Below are positions 41,345 through 50,265 of a stretch of DNA of 57,927 bases, piece after piece. Under the pieces are notes generated by a model. The model had not been told where the DNA came from. It did not search any database and was given only the letters and a program-made list of their open reading frames with translations. The position numbers and the translations under genes are program-made. Within the stretch, counting starts at the first letter, position 1; every line of letters starts with the position of its first letter. The DNA is from Legionellaceae bacterium (GTDB lineage Bacteria > Pseudomonadota > Gammaproteobacteria > Legionellales > Legionellaceae), in contig JARGNP010000015.1 of NCBI GenBank assembly GCA_029210265.1, positions 1 to 57,927 on the forward strand, read 5' to 3'.

Positions 41345-42568
41345 ATGGGTAATATATGCTCAATACATCATCGTAAATTTGACTCCTTGTTTAATCTAAC
41401 AGGAAATTACAACCAAGCCACGCTTTTAGATAAGCTTATTTTCTGGTGGAAGATATCGACGTACACCTTAGAGGATGGCCATACGTGGTTCACACGTAGC
41501 ATTACTCAAATCGCCGAAGACGCACGTTTATCCGAGCGCTCCGTCACACGTTACCTGAAGATTTTTGCAGAAGCAGGTTACATTGAGAAGACCACCCGCC
41601 TTTATAAGAAGAAGAACCTCTATATCCGTGTGACCGAAAAACTCATGTCACTTATTGGTGGACAGGTTCGACTTGCAGCCAATACAGCAGGGGATGGCGA
41701 AGCTTCTTCCATCAAAAAATCAGGCACAACCCACACACCGTGCGTTTTTTCGAAACATGTTGGCGTGACCGGTCACGCCAATTTGGCGGTTTCCATATAT
41801 AAAGAACAAGATTGTAATACTTCAACTAACAATACAGTTAGGGAAGCTTGTAGCATTACTTTTGGGGATAACGGCTTTGAAGAGCACAACCCAACCCAAG
41901 AAACATGTGTTGAAGAACCTGTGGTAGAAACCTCAGAGGCAACCAACTCCTCTAATTACCCAACCTACGCTGTTGAGCAACGCATCGGTGAGCGCCTCTC
42001 CGAGACCACCAAGAACTATATCAAAGGCACGATGCGTAACCTGAAGACTCAGTATCAACTTGAGTTCTCAAACCCCGAACAAGTGTTCTCAGAGATTGTT
42101 TTCTCGCTACTGAATACCGAAAAACAGTTTCCTGGGATTCAAGACATGCACCATCGCATGAACCTCATTGCTAAACTTATGCGTGAAAAGCGGTGGTGTA
42201 CACCGAAGGGCTTCTACAACCACTGGGACGTAGGGCAAGCATTCAAAGCGAAGCAAGAAAAGCAAGCGACCCAGGCAAGTAAGATGAAGCGCCAAGAGAG
42301 TAGGGGAGATACACTCTATCCTTCCGATGAGGATAAAGCGTGTAAATACACACACATCACGGCAATGAACGCACAGAATCAAGCCTACCAAGAGCTCCAA
42401 GCCTTGATAGCAACTGAAACACGGTACTTAAGCATGATGGAGGCGCAAAATAAAAGACAACCCAACCCGATGAACGAGCGGGTGGTTGAGAGCACGGCGA
42501 TAAAACTCGCTTCATTGCACGACCAACTCAGGGTGATGGAAGGGGAGATGCAACATAAGGCGGCGTGA
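41345..42568 (+). CDS. Replication-associated helix-turn-helix protein
   Basis: The 407-residue protein has an N-terminal winged helix (about 10-110): LDKLIFWWKISTYTLEDGHTWFTRSITQIAEDARLSERSVTRYLKIFAEAGYIEK, a motif shared by plasmid-encoded replication/regulatory proteins of Legionella-type elements. The rest is helical and charged, with a C-terminal coiled coil (370-407). It faces array B of the origin, so it may be a second initiator or a copy-number regulator. It is not homologous in an obvious way to RepA at 39403. Confidence 0.75.
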   Translation: MGNICSIHHRKFDSLFNLTGNYNQATLLDKLIFWWKISTYTLEDGHTWFTRSITQIAEDARLSERSVTRYLKIFAEAGYIEKTTRLYKKKNLYIRVTEKLMSLIGGQVRLAANTAGDGEASSIKKSGTTHTPCVFSKHVGVTGHANLAVSIYKEQDCNTSTNNTVREACSITFGDNGFEEHNPTQETCVEEPVVETSEATNSSNYPTYAVEQRIGERLSETTKNYIKGTMRNLKTQYQLEFSNPEQVFSEIVFSLLNTEKQFPGIQDMHHRMNLIAKLMREKRWCTPKGFYNHWDVGQAFKAKQEKQATQASKMKRQESRGDTLYPSDEDKACKYTHITAMNAQNQAYQELQALIATETRYLSMMEAQNKRQPNPMNERVVESTAIKLASLHDQLRVMEGEMQHKAA

Positions 42569-42896
42569 GGGTACTGATGCGCGTATCATGCGCCCAAGGA
42601 AGCCAAGGCTTCAGGGATTCCTGTGAGCGACGAATGAGTTTGTTCAGGGGGTACTTCATCATCTAGCTCAGGCGGTCTAAGAATTAAGCGTTCGGTTTCT
42701 ATGAGTGTATGCATTTTTGTAACTCGAAGCCTATGACATAAAAATCATCTCACATGAGTTGCATGTAGTATTTGATGTAAGCCATGCCTTACATAGGAAT
42801 AAGACAGTAATAACTGACCAAAATCTTCTTTTTGTGTAAAATGCGCACAGGGAAAGTAAACCAGGTTTAATTCATTCGATCGCATAAGGAAAAATC
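42569..42896. other. Intergenic region with hairpin
   Basis: A perfect stem GAAGCC/GGCTTC at 42599-42612 lies 31 bases after the stop of the HTH gene and could be a weak terminator, though no T-run follows. The rest is AT-rich toward the next gene, which has AAGGA ahead of its ATG. I see no other gene. Confidence 0.5.
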
Positions 42897-43580
42897 ATGC
42901 CATTACCTTTTTTAGCCGCAGCTTCCGTTGCTTTAGCCACCACAAAAACCATCGCAGGGAATGTTGGTGCTATTGCAATGTACACGTATCCCTTTTTTTA
43001 TGAAAAACCTTTGCCAGAGATGATTGATGCAATAGACAATCGTTGCAACGAGGTTCATGCGGATAGCGATGCTTTAGTGATTGATACAGCTAAGCAATTA
43101 AAACAAGATGAAGAAAAAACCGACCAAGGTCATGCGAATTTGGAAGGGGTGGTAACACGCTTGGGTTCAGAGGTAACGACCATGGAAGAACGTGAAGAAA
43201 TACCGGTTATTCCTTCACCTGAATCACATGCAGAAACACTACGACGTTTAACGGATGCTCAAGCACGTACTGACGAAAGCGTTAGTCGACAACAGGTCGA
43301 TATTTCAGCGATTTCTGAAAAATTAGATAACCTTCCTGCTTTACTTCGAGTTAATCAAGAGAATAAGATGCTGAGGCTTGAAAATGAGCAACTTAAGAAA
43401 GGTGTTAAGACGCTTGAAGCAAAAGTCATTGATGGTTTGGCATGCATTGAAGAGCTCACTGATTTTGCCAACGAACAACAAGTTGAAATTGAAGCGCTTC
43501 AAAGCCAACTTCGAGCAAAACACTCCGTCGAGAATAAAGAAAATGCCCCCGCTTCTGTTAGCTTCTTTGCAAGGACTTAA
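42897..43580 (+). CDS. Coiled-coil protein with N-terminal hydrophobic segment
   Basis: I do not recognise this 227-residue protein. An N-terminal hydrophobic stretch (LPFLAAASVALATTKTIAGNVGAIAMYTYPFFY, about 3-35) is followed by long acidic helix and a strong coiled coil (about 105-210: LLRVNQENKMLRLENEQLKKGVKTLE). Two bases separate it from the next gene, so they form an operon. Size, coiled coil and hydrophobic N-terminus are also common in Legionella secreted effectors, but there is no specific signal to support that. Confidence 0.65.
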   Translation: MPLPFLAAASVALATTKTIAGNVGAIAMYTYPFFYEKPLPEMIDAIDNRCNEVHADSDALVIDTAKQLKQDEEKTDQGHANLEGVVTRLGSEVTTMEEREEIPVIPSPESHAETLRRLTDAQARTDESVSRQQVDISAISEKLDNLPALLRVNQENKMLRLENEQLKKGVKTLEAKVIDGLACIEELTDFANEQQVEIEALQSQLRAKHSVENKENAPASVSFFART

Positions 43581-43582
43581 TC

Positions 43583-44572
43583 ATGCCATCAAACAACCAA
43601 GAACCCTTCGTTGCTTCACAGGTATCGTATGTAAGTGAGTCTGAAATTGAACGTCCATCGATACCTTTGTCTCATGATGTTGCGGATGATTTAGAGGCTC
43701 AACTTGAAGCTATCGGTGAAATCAAGCCAAGTAAAATTATGGGCGATATGAAGCCCAGCATCAGTGAGCTTGCAACACTCTACCAAGAGAAAAAAAGTCG
43801 TATAGACCGCTTTGTTGAGTGGTACAGCAACAAATCTTGGTCAGACAAGCTTTGGCTCGGTGGGGCGGTTGCTTCAACAAGTTTCGTGGTGGGTTCATTG
43901 CTTGGTATGACATGGCTTCTTACCGGTTTAATCACTGGGCTGTATGCTACGGCTATCTCAATGGTTGAAGAGCATGCAAAAATCACAAGAAATCGTGATG
44001 CATTCACAGGTGAGGGCGCTGAAAAAATAGAAGCGCTAATTGACGAGCACGTTAAATCATTTCAAGCCTTAGAAGCGCAGCTCAAGACCGTATTCGAATC
44101 GTTAAGTGAACAGCATACCCAAAGAGCTGAAAGCATATCTACGCTTGAAGCGCATATTGATAACGTGGGTGAGTATAATCAACGTTATGCATCGATTGTA
44201 CTGTTACTGGAAAGCACATCAAAAAAACTTTTAGAGCATCAAGAGGGCGTGGCTTTAACCGAAGCTGAGCTTCATGCTTTGTATGCTGAGATTCAGCGTT
44301 CTTTTGACCGTGTTCACGCGTTTTCTGTCACGCTCTCAGACGTTGTCTCATCGGTTGAGCAGGAGCTGAAGCATCGTGTTACGGAAGCGGTCCCGGAAAA
44401 AACAGTTGAAGAATCCTCGGTTAATGCGACCATAAAGCGTTCCGATAAAGTTATTGGTGATTCTCGTCAAGCATTAAGCAAGCTTCGGGAAGCCGCCAAA
44501 GCTAGAAAATACGCCAATGCAGCGCAAGAAAAAGTATATGTCTGTGCATCGGCGTCATATAACATGCAGTAA
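43583..44572 (+). CDS. Coiled-coil protein with central membrane hairpin
   Basis: This 329-residue, unrecognised protein has two adjacent hydrophobic segments (about 88-130: LWLGGAVASTSFVVGSLLGMTWLL and TGLITGLYATAISMV), flanked by an acidic N-terminal region and a long coiled coil (about 145-275). It is co-transcribed with the preceding coiled-coil protein. The two may form a complex at a membrane. There is no enzyme motif. A Legionella-type effector or an inner-membrane structural pair are both open. Confidence 0.65.
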   Translation: MPSNNQEPFVASQVSYVSESEIERPSIPLSHDVADDLEAQLEAIGEIKPSKIMGDMKPSISELATLYQEKKSRIDRFVEWYSNKSWSDKLWLGGAVASTSFVVGSLLGMTWLLTGLITGLYATAISMVEEHAKITRNRDAFTGEGAEKIEALIDEHVKSFQALEAQLKTVFESLSEQHTQRAESISTLEAHIDNVGEYNQRYASIVLLLESTSKKLLEHQEGVALTEAELHALYAEIQRSFDRVHAFSVTLSDVVSSVEQELKHRVTEAVPEKTVEESSVNATIKRSDKVIGDSRQALSKLREAAKARKYANAAQEKVYVCASASYNMQ

Positions 44573-45024
44573 CCTTGATTGTTCGCGAAGCTTATCCCCA
44601 AAATCTGTGGGTAAGCATGTGGGAAGGGTCTTGAAAACCAGCTATGGCGGTAATTTCGAGCTGGTTTTCAAGATGAAACACCTGGAAAATTTGCCGGGCA
44701 TATTGCTCGGAATAGCAAGCAGTTGATTGAATTGAAGTACCACCTTCAGGAAAAGCATCAAGGTGGTGAAATTTAGGTTTTGGCATGTTGTTGATAAACA
44801 TCGATGGCTAGGAAATGACGTCAAAAATATTGAGTATGTCCAACTCAGAGGGATTAAGATGTTTGTTTTAAGCGCAATAGTTGTGTTTTCAAGTGTAAAA
44901 ATTGCAGAGTCTGTTTTTTCTTCAAATGACATGAGTGCTAAATTCAAAGCATCCTCGCAAGTGCGTTTTTTACGTGCCCATGCCGAGGCGCAAGGTAGTT
45001 ATACCTGGGGATTTTAGGTTTTTT
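44573..45024. other. Intergenic region with two strong hairpins
   Basis: CTTGAAAACCAGCT (44630-44643) pairs perfectly with AGCTGGTTTTCAAG (44659-44672), and ACCACCTT with AAGGTGGT at 44741-44769. No T-run follows either. Short frames here (44517-44726, 44763-45017) lack convincing ribosome sites or homology. The region may hold a degraded element. Confidence 0.55.
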
Positions 45025-46494
45025 ATGAATTATTTATTACGGATCAAAGACTACCCTTCAATTGAACTTGCTTTTGCAAGCATTCCTTCAGGGACAACCT
45101 CGCTTGATTTGAGCTACAACAGTTTAGATTGGATATCTTACATTACATTGGTTCGATGCTTTGTGATGATTCCAGAAAGCGTAATATCACTTAATTTAAG
45201 ATCTAATCAGATGGGTCAAAAAAAGAATAGTGAGTTGGTTGAAATTTTTAAAGTAATACCACGAGGATTGATTTCCCTGAACCTAAGTAACAACCAACTC
45301 AATGAAAGAGAAGACGCTAAGCTGGCTGAAGTTCTTGAATCAATACCTCGAGGTGTGGTCTCCCTTAACTTAAGTCATAATTGTTTAGGGTCGAGTTTTA
45401 CTCGTTGGGATCATTCCGGCAATAGAGTAGAAAATAACAACTTGGTTAAAGTTTTTAAGGCAATACCACGCAGCGTGCTCTCACTTAATTTAAGTAAAAA
45501 TGAATTAGGTCTTAATCGCGGAATTATATTAGAAAAATGCTTTGAAGCGCTTCCACAGGGTGTGAGCTTACTTAATTTAAGTGGAGATTATTTCGGTCGT
45601 GAATCGTTAGTTCGGACATTTGTGTCAATACCACACAGCGTGACTACCATTGACTTAAGTTATAATCATTTAATAGTCCCGTCTGGTGATGAATTAGCCG
45701 AATTTTTTATTGGGGTTCCTGCGGGCGTAACAGTATTTTTAAGAGGCAATAATTTATTTCCTAATGAAACACGTGATCAAAAGAAATTATTGTTGACAGT
45801 TTTATCTCAAGTTAATCCAGCCATTACATTGGATTTCTCAACGCATGATGTACACCGTGCTATGGCGCCACTCGCTTGTTTATCAAAAAAACCATTGGGT
45901 GATGAAATGATTAAAATTCCCGACGATATTATGATCGATATTTTAAGTTTTTTGCTTCCTAAAAACACGCCGAAGGATGATATACAAACATCATTTTTGA
46001 ATGCTTATAATATAGTAAGAGAAAGAGATAGCATCAATAACATATTGAGAATTGGGCAGATACTTCCTTTTGACTTTTTTTACGATTATAGGGATATCTA
46101 TGAAGATCAATCTGTCGATGATATCGACATGATTGATTTTTTTGATGAAGAGCACGAAGTGCATGAGCCCCCTCAACATATCATTGAATTTAGGGAGGAG
46201 ATTATCAATGATGACGATATCCGAGGTTCGCGAGAAAACGAACATGTTGGTTTGGTATCAAGCTTGTTTTATTTTATATGTGACATATTAAGTATGCCAT
46301 CCACCCAAGTGGCCTGCTATGCACTAGGTTTAGTTATTCTTTTAAGTTATAGCTCAGTAGGTATGCTAGCCCTTGGCACGGGGTTAACCTTATTTGGCGG
46401 GGTAGGTCTTGCTAAAAATACTTATGATGTTTTATGTGTGCCATCGGATAATTATGAAATAGGTGCCGCACAGGCTCGCGGCAACAATGCTTGA
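45025..46494 (+). CDS. Leucine-rich-repeat protein with F-box-like motif and C-terminal membrane helices
   Basis: The start is placed at the ATG at 45025 (MNYLLRIKDY); a longer frame from 44935 has no clear ribosome site. The protein has 489 residues: residues 1-270 are about nine LRR units of the form IPxxVxSLNLSxNxL, in Legionella-type 24-29-residue spacing. At about 297 comes IPDDIMIDILSFLLP, which resembles the F-box core (LPxELxxxILSxLP), followed by helices. An acidic Asp-rich stretch and two hydrophobic segments (about 415-468) end the protein. LRR plus F-box is a ubiquitin-ligase adaptor arrangement used by Legionella effectors. Secretion and the F-box call are inferences. Confidence 0.8.
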   Translation: MNYLLRIKDYPSIELAFASIPSGTTSLDLSYNSLDWISYITLVRCFVMIPESVISLNLRSNQMGQKKNSELVEIFKVIPRGLISLNLSNNQLNEREDAKLAEVLESIPRGVVSLNLSHNCLGSSFTRWDHSGNRVENNNLVKVFKAIPRSVLSLNLSKNELGLNRGIILEKCFEALPQGVSLLNLSGDYFGRESLVRTFVSIPHSVTTIDLSYNHLIVPSGDELAEFFIGVPAGVTVFLRGNNLFPNETRDQKKLLLTVLSQVNPAITLDFSTHDVHRAMAPLACLSKKPLGDEMIKIPDDIMIDILSFLLPKNTPKDDIQTSFLNAYNIVRERDSINNILRIGQILPFDFFYDYRDIYEDQSVDDIDMIDFFDEEHEVHEPPQHIIEFREEIINDDDIRGSRENEHVGLVSSLFYFICDILSMPSTQVACYALGLVILLSYSSVGMLALGTGLTLFGGVGLAKNTYDVLCVPSDNYEIGAAQARGNNA

Positions 46495-46498
46495 GTGT

Positions 46499-46568
46499 TT
46501 TAGACCGCTGCATATTCCGTTCCATACCGCCATGTGATTCTGTTTTAAACCGCCACCCCATTCCGTTT
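46499..46568. mobile_element. IS21-like terminal-repeat remnant (left)
   Basis: Three degenerate 22-23-bp units (TTTTAGACCGCTGCATATTCCG; TTCCATACCGCCATGTGATT...; TTTTAAACCGCCACCCCATT...) lie head to tail. Their inverted counterpart is at 52398-52486. Repeated ~20-bp units inside the ends are a feature of IS21-family elements. The tip TGCATATTCCG begins at 46509. No istA/istB gene is present, so only ends remain. Confidence 0.5.
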
Positions 46569-48002
46569 GGAGGTGTAATTTTTAGGGTTGTTTTTTGATC
46601 AGGTAGACGCAACAATGGTTTTCCAATTCTTACGCCAATCATCACTTGCTATAGCAGCTCTAATTTGTAAAATAGGATCCAATCCTTCTCTAGACCAGCG
46701 CATGTGTTGCTGCCCTTTACATCGTTGGTTGATCAAGCTTTCAACGGTAGATTCTGCAAGATGACTCGTAAACGGAAGCCCTTTTTTCTGACGCTCCCTG
46801 TAGTTAATGATCTTATTCTCATTGCTTTTAATGTAACCGATTAATTTTTTTAATTTATCAGCAGGTTTTTCAGAACAACGTGGAATGAGCTCGGCAAGCC
46901 GTTGCAAAGCACGATCAGAGTTTCCGCGCCATAAATGCCATTTGATTCGTATCAACTTAGGCTTTACTGATTCTGGAAGCGATATATTTTGTATTTTCAT
47001 GCTCAGATGAAACCAATCCAATATTCTATCAACTGATAAAGCCAGTGGTTCAAGCGCGTCAATAATATTCCAGCAATTACCCGCGCCATCGCATAGTGCT
47101 GTTACTTTTGTTTCTGACGTAAAACCTTGCTTAAGTGCTGCTACAATTGTGCGTCTTTTCATTTGAACTTGTGAATCAAGTTTGGCAGAAGCAGCACAAT
47201 GCTTACTATCAATATAATTTCTTGTACCTTTACTATTTGACTTTACAGCGCTTGGCTTATAAACGGTGGCGGTCATGGCTTCAAACGATCGCTCGCCTTC
47301 TTCCGTACTTTTGATGTGCCCGCCATCTACCTGAATAATCAGTTCTTCAGCACAGTCGGAAACCAAAACATCGTCCTCAACCTGATGAAGATGAGACAGT
47401 GAACCACCTGATTCTTCGGATGTGGTATGTATTTTTTCATGATTATTAATACGGCGCTTTTTATGTGAGAATTGATTAAACAAGGTCTCACTCTCGCGAT
47501 AACTGTGCTGCGCTCCCAGTTCGGATTGGAGCTTCATAAGCTCACCCGACAAGGCCTTGCCTAATAATCCAATAACCGTGCTTGCATCTACATGATTACA
47601 TTTGTTACATCTTCTTTTAGGTAATTTGACTCGGTGATCACTAAAAACATCATAGAACCAAGACTCTTTAAAACCATATTTTTTTAATAGGCCATCAGGG
47701 CATTTTGAACATTTATCCTCGTCAAACGTGACTTCGCCAGCTTGAAGTTTTAGTATCTTGTCTTGTGCATTTTGTATTAAATCCATTTGTTGTTCATGGC
47801 GTATACCAAAATCAAGGCAGTTGTTCGGAGCAACGACTTTACCTTCTAAAAGAATATTCTCTTGCTCAACAGCTTCAGGTTGAATATCATATTCTTCAAA
47901 TACTATTCGATAATATTTCGCCACGTTACGAACGCCAAATCAGGTTTTAATGCAGCTATTATTACACAGAAACCATCAACATGAAAACCCTAAATATTAC
48001 AC
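46569..48002 (-). mobile_element. ISKra4-like insertion sequence
   Basis: The left end reads ...GTGTAATTTTTAGGGTTG (from 46573) and the right end, reversed, GTGTAATATTTAGGGTTT (from 48002): matching inverted termini around the transposase gene. TTCCGTTT occurs just outside both ends (46561-46568 and 48003-48010), a possible 8-bp duplication, although the left copy is also part of a local repeat. It interrupts a short reading frame at its right end. Confidence 0.65.
46599..47924 (-). CDS. ISKra4-type transposase
   Basis: The 441-residue protein has a zinc-ribbon-like N-terminal part (CSKCPDGLL and CNKCNHVD, about residues 57-105) and a DDE-type core: LIIQVDGGHIKS (first Asp near 198), VTALCDGAGNCWNII (second Asp near 278) and LDWFHLSMKIQNI. 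A C-terminal HLAESTVESLINQRCKGQQHMRW motif holds the final acidic residue. This organisation is that of ISKra4-family transposases of the UPF0236-like group. The frame is intact, so the element may still be active. Confidence 0.8.
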   Translation of the reverse strand: MAKYYRIVFEEYDIQPEAVEQENILLEGKVVAPNNCLDFGIRHEQQMDLIQNAQDKILKLQAGEVTFDEDKCSKCPDGLLKKYGFKESWFYDVFSDHRVKLPKRRCNKCNHVDASTVIGLLGKALSGELMKLQSELGAQHSYRESETLFNQFSHKKRRINNHEKIHTTSEESGGSLSHLHQVEDDVLVSDCAEELIIQVDGGHIKSTEEGERSFEAMTATVYKPSAVKSNSKGTRNYIDSKHCAASAKLDSQVQMKRRTIVAALKQGFTSETKVTALCDGAGNCWNIIDALEPLALSVDRILDWFHLSMKIQNISLPESVKPKLIRIKWHLWRGNSDRALQRLAELIPRCSEKPADKLKKLIGYIKSNENKIINYRERQKKGLPFTSHLAESTVESLINQRCKGQQHMRWSREGLDPILQIRAAIASDDWRKNWKTIVAST

Positions 48003-48092
48003 TTCCGTTTCTAAATCTTTTTGAAGTTCAGCATTAACATGTTTTTGGAATGCGTCGAGAAGCGTTTGTTTCTCTGCTGATAATCCTATCAT
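48003..48092 (-). pseudogene. 5' end of a gene cut by the ISKra4-like insertion
   Basis: From the ATG at 48092, with AAGGA ahead, a short frame encodes MIGLSAEKQTLLDAFQKHV and a helical continuation, then enters the insertion sequence and stops at 47997. It looks like the amino end of a helical protein of unknown family, truncated at about codon 30. Confidence 0.45.
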
Positions 48093-48146
48093 GCGGCTGT
48101 CCTTATTTTTACGTGCTCATCAGCCAGATCGAATCCGAGGAGCCTG

Positions 48147-48315
48147 TCCATAGCGAATTACTAAATGTAATAACCTGGAATTGGATATATTATACATTAA
48201 ATGCCTATGAAGTCGATTCGTAGATTATCTGTCCACTAATCATAGGGGAACGATTTTTTAGGCAGCTCAAAACTACATATTTTGTGTGTCCACGAAGTTA
48301 TAATATAATAGACGC
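48147..48315. repeat. Repeat block R, copy 1
   Basis: This block contains CCTGTCCATAGCGAATTACT and further on AACGATTTT...GTGTCCACGAAGTTATAATA...AGAC. A diverged copy is at 51270-51378, and a palindromic version of its first part is at 50266-50336. It may be the end region of an unrecognised element that brought in the tpiA-like gene. Confidence 0.45.
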
Positions 48316-48400
48316 TGCAAGCAACCGTTAAACCCATTGCCGCCCACTCAAAACCATAGTACAATATGCGATCACTATGCCTAAGCAATGGATTAAAACA

Positions 48401-48883
48401 ATGAATATATCTTTTCTTAATCAGTTTTTGATAAATATTAAATTCGATGCCGCATTGAGCATGATGAATCAAACCGGCATCAATGATGCTATCAATAGCA
48501 CAGTGCTTAACATCACGACCCAAGCATCAACTTCTCTTCGGGGAACGGCTATGGATGCTTTGAGTGCAAAAATAACGGCTCTAGCTGATTATGACGACAC
48601 AGTGACCTATGACGATACAATCGTGTATGACGATGATTATGCCAATACTCTTAATATCATGGCCAATTGTTTTCTCGGATTTACTCTCGCACTTCTTGCA
48701 GTTTCAGTGTGTATAACTGTGTGTAATAACAATAGCAATATTAGCAGAACTAATCACTCTCTTATGTCTGATTCCTATCCTACGTATGGCTCTACGACGA
48801 TATTTGTCAATGAAAGAGGTGGTCATGGTGGCGCTAGACATGAACATCATACACATCATGAACAAACGACCCACCATCATTAA
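48401..48883 (+). CDS. Membrane protein with His-rich tail
   Basis: The start at 48401 has TGGA ahead; another ATG at 48377 adds eight residues without a good ribosome site. The protein has 160 residues: an amphipathic N-terminal half with Thr/Ala repeats, an acidic stretch (DYDDTVTYDDTIVYDDDY, about 85-103), one membrane helix (MANCFLGFTLALLAVSVCITVC), a polar linker and a C-terminal His run (HEHHTHHEQTTHHH). The tail could bind metal. I do not recognise a family. It is flanked by insertion remnants, so it may be a hitch-hiker. Confidence 0.55.
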   Translation: MNISFLNQFLINIKFDAALSMMNQTGINDAINSTVLNITTQASTSLRGTAMDALSAKITALADYDDTVTYDDTIVYDDDYANTLNIMANCFLGFTLALLAVSVCITVCNNNSNISRTNHSLMSDSYPTYGSTTIFVNERGGHGGARHEHHTHHEQTTHHH

Positions 48884-48886
48884 GGC

Positions 48887-48922
48887 TTAGTGTGTACGTC
48901 GGAGCTGTTTTCGGACAACATA
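48887..48922 (+). repeat. Orphan terminal repeat T, copy 1
   Basis: GGCTTAGTGTGTACGTCGG continuing to TTTTCGGACAAC resembles the tip of a transposon. Inverted copies lie at 49729-49763 and 52208-52245. It brackets the IS200-like element with copy 2. The family is not recognised. Confidence 0.5.
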
Positions 48923-48967
48923 ACCGGTCGTTATGAACCCAACGTTTGTAAATAGAAGTTAACTTTG

Positions 48968-49606
48968 TGAAAAGTAAGCCACTAGTTTGACTAGTGAGAC
49001 TCTCAAGGCTATGCCTTTAGATTTAGTGATGATGGTGCCAAAATTCGCCTGTGGACTTGACGGTTACACAGGAGTAAATAAATGGCACTATCATCGTACG
49101 AGAGTTTAAGTCACTCTAAATGGGACTGCAAATACCATATTGTATTTGTTCCGAAATATCGGAAGAAGGTTTTATATGGAAAGATTCGTAAGTATCTTGG
49201 CCCGTTGTTTCATGCATTGGCAAGCCAACGTAATTGTAAAATTATAGAAGGGCACATGGTGCAGGATCATGTTCATATGTTGGTTGCGATCCCGCCAAAA
49301 TATTCGGTTTCAGAGGTTATAGGCTATATCAAAGGTAAGAGCGCGATTTCTGTTGCACGTCAATTTGGTGGGCGTAAAAGAAATTTTAATGGAGAAAAAT
49401 TCTGGGCTCGAGGTTATGCGGTTTCAACAGTAGGATTTGAAGAAGCAAAAATTAAAGATTACATCCGTAATCAGGAGCAACTTGACGTTCAGGGCAGTCA
49501 TGAAGAAGGCAATTTTTGAATTAAAAACTGAACTTTAACAATGGCAGCCCTTTGGGCTGCTAACAACCGTCAAGCCACCCGCTTCGCGGGTGCGGTATGA
49601 CTAGCT
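48968..49606 (+). mobile_element. IS200/IS605-type insertion sequence
   Basis: The left end has hairpins CACTAGT/ACTAGTG (48980-48996) and AAGGC/GCCTT (49005-49017). The right end has GCAGCCC/GGGCTGC (49544-49560) and CACCCGC/GCGGGTG (49576-49592). Such subterminal hairpins and a single Y1 transposase gene without inverted repeats are the hallmark of IS200-type elements. There is no tnpB. Ends are approximate. Confidence 0.8.
49082..49519 (+). CDS. tnpA: IS200-type Y1 transposase TnpA
   Basis: The 145-residue protein, a typical IS200 TnpA length, has HUH motif DHVHML near residue 62 and the catalytic Tyr in FWARGYAVSTVG near 118, after the strand KWDCKYHIVFVPKYRKKVL. TnpA excises and inserts single-stranded element DNA using the hairpins at both ends. 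The left hairpins lie in its leader, where IS200 elements usually restrict translation. The frame is intact. Confidence 0.95.
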   Translation: MALSSYESLSHSKWDCKYHIVFVPKYRKKVLYGKIRKYLGPLFHALASQRNCKIIEGHMVQDHVHMLVAIPPKYSVSEVIGYIKGKSAISVARQFGGRKRNFNGEKFWARGYAVSTVGFEEAKIKDYIRNQEQLDVQGSHEEGNF

Positions 49607-49728
49607 CAGATAATAAACTTCCTCTTCTTGCGATAAATAGAATTAATAACAGCTAAAATCATTTCTGATTAAAATAAGTGTTTTTATGGCGATTTATGCC
49701 AACTATCTTAGTCAAAAGGGAACTAAGT

Positions 49729-49763
49729 TGTCACAAATCGCCCCGACGTACACACTAGGCCAT
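49729..49763 (-). repeat. Orphan terminal repeat T, copy 2
   Basis: Reversed, it reads GGCCTAGTGTGTACGTCGG then GACAACTTAG, matching copy 1 (48887). With copy 1 it forms an inverted pair 877 bp apart, bracketing the IS200-like element. Copy 3 at 52208 has the same orientation. Confidence 0.5.
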
Positions 49764-49815
49764 TTAAGGAATTTTTCTAAAAAACTTAGTTAATCATGGG
49801 TATAACAATCATCCA

Positions 49816-49860
49816 ATGACAACCTAATTTATTAATATTTTATATAAAAGAGGTTGTCAT
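49816..49860. repeat. 45-bp palindromic element
   Basis: ATGACAACCT and AGGTTGTCAT are perfect 10-bp arms around an AT-rich loop. Related, less perfect units lie at about 52018-52062 and 52131-52155. It could be a small MITE-like hairpin. Confidence 0.45.
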
Positions 49861-49951
49861 TCCAATCTAAGAAAATTCAAGACCATGAAAACCTGTAAGT
49901 TTTATCTTTATTTGGCAGGAAAATTTAAGTTTTAAATGGCATGGGCTTATT

Positions 49952-50238
49952 CTATTTAATTTGAACTCGCAAACGGACAATTACTTCCGAAAATTTATGC
50001 CCAAAAATAAGCACCGTACCTAATGCTTTGAGACCTTCATCATCACACGTTAATATTTGTGATGAATCGACTAAATAAGGAGCATTTTCTTCTACATATT
50101 GAGAAATTTTAGGTATATCTCTATATTTAAAATGAATTTTTTAATATTATGAGCAATTTTATTTCTCAAGGAATTCAATTCCTCTAATGGATTAATAATA
50201 TGCTTATAAAAATCAACATCTTCATCCTCAGAGGGCAT
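49952..50238 (-). pseudogene. Frameshifted remnant of a HEPN-like or unknown protein
   Basis: From the ATG at 50238 the frame reads MPSEDEDVDFYKHIINPLEE, then LRNKIAHN, and breaks near 50115; continuing in a shifted frame gives PKISQYVEENAPYLVD to a stop at 49952. One insertion or deletion explains the break. LRNKIAHN has the RxxxxHN form of some HEPN/RNase-type domains, but the match is short and no more than suggestive. Confidence 0.4.
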
Positions 50239-50265
50239 CGTCAAGTTAACGGGATGTTACAATCC

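Noticed and set aside
48236-48523. 95-residue minus-strand frame opposite the His-tailed protein
   Set aside because: It overlaps the plus-strand gene and repeat block R, with no ribosome site or homology.
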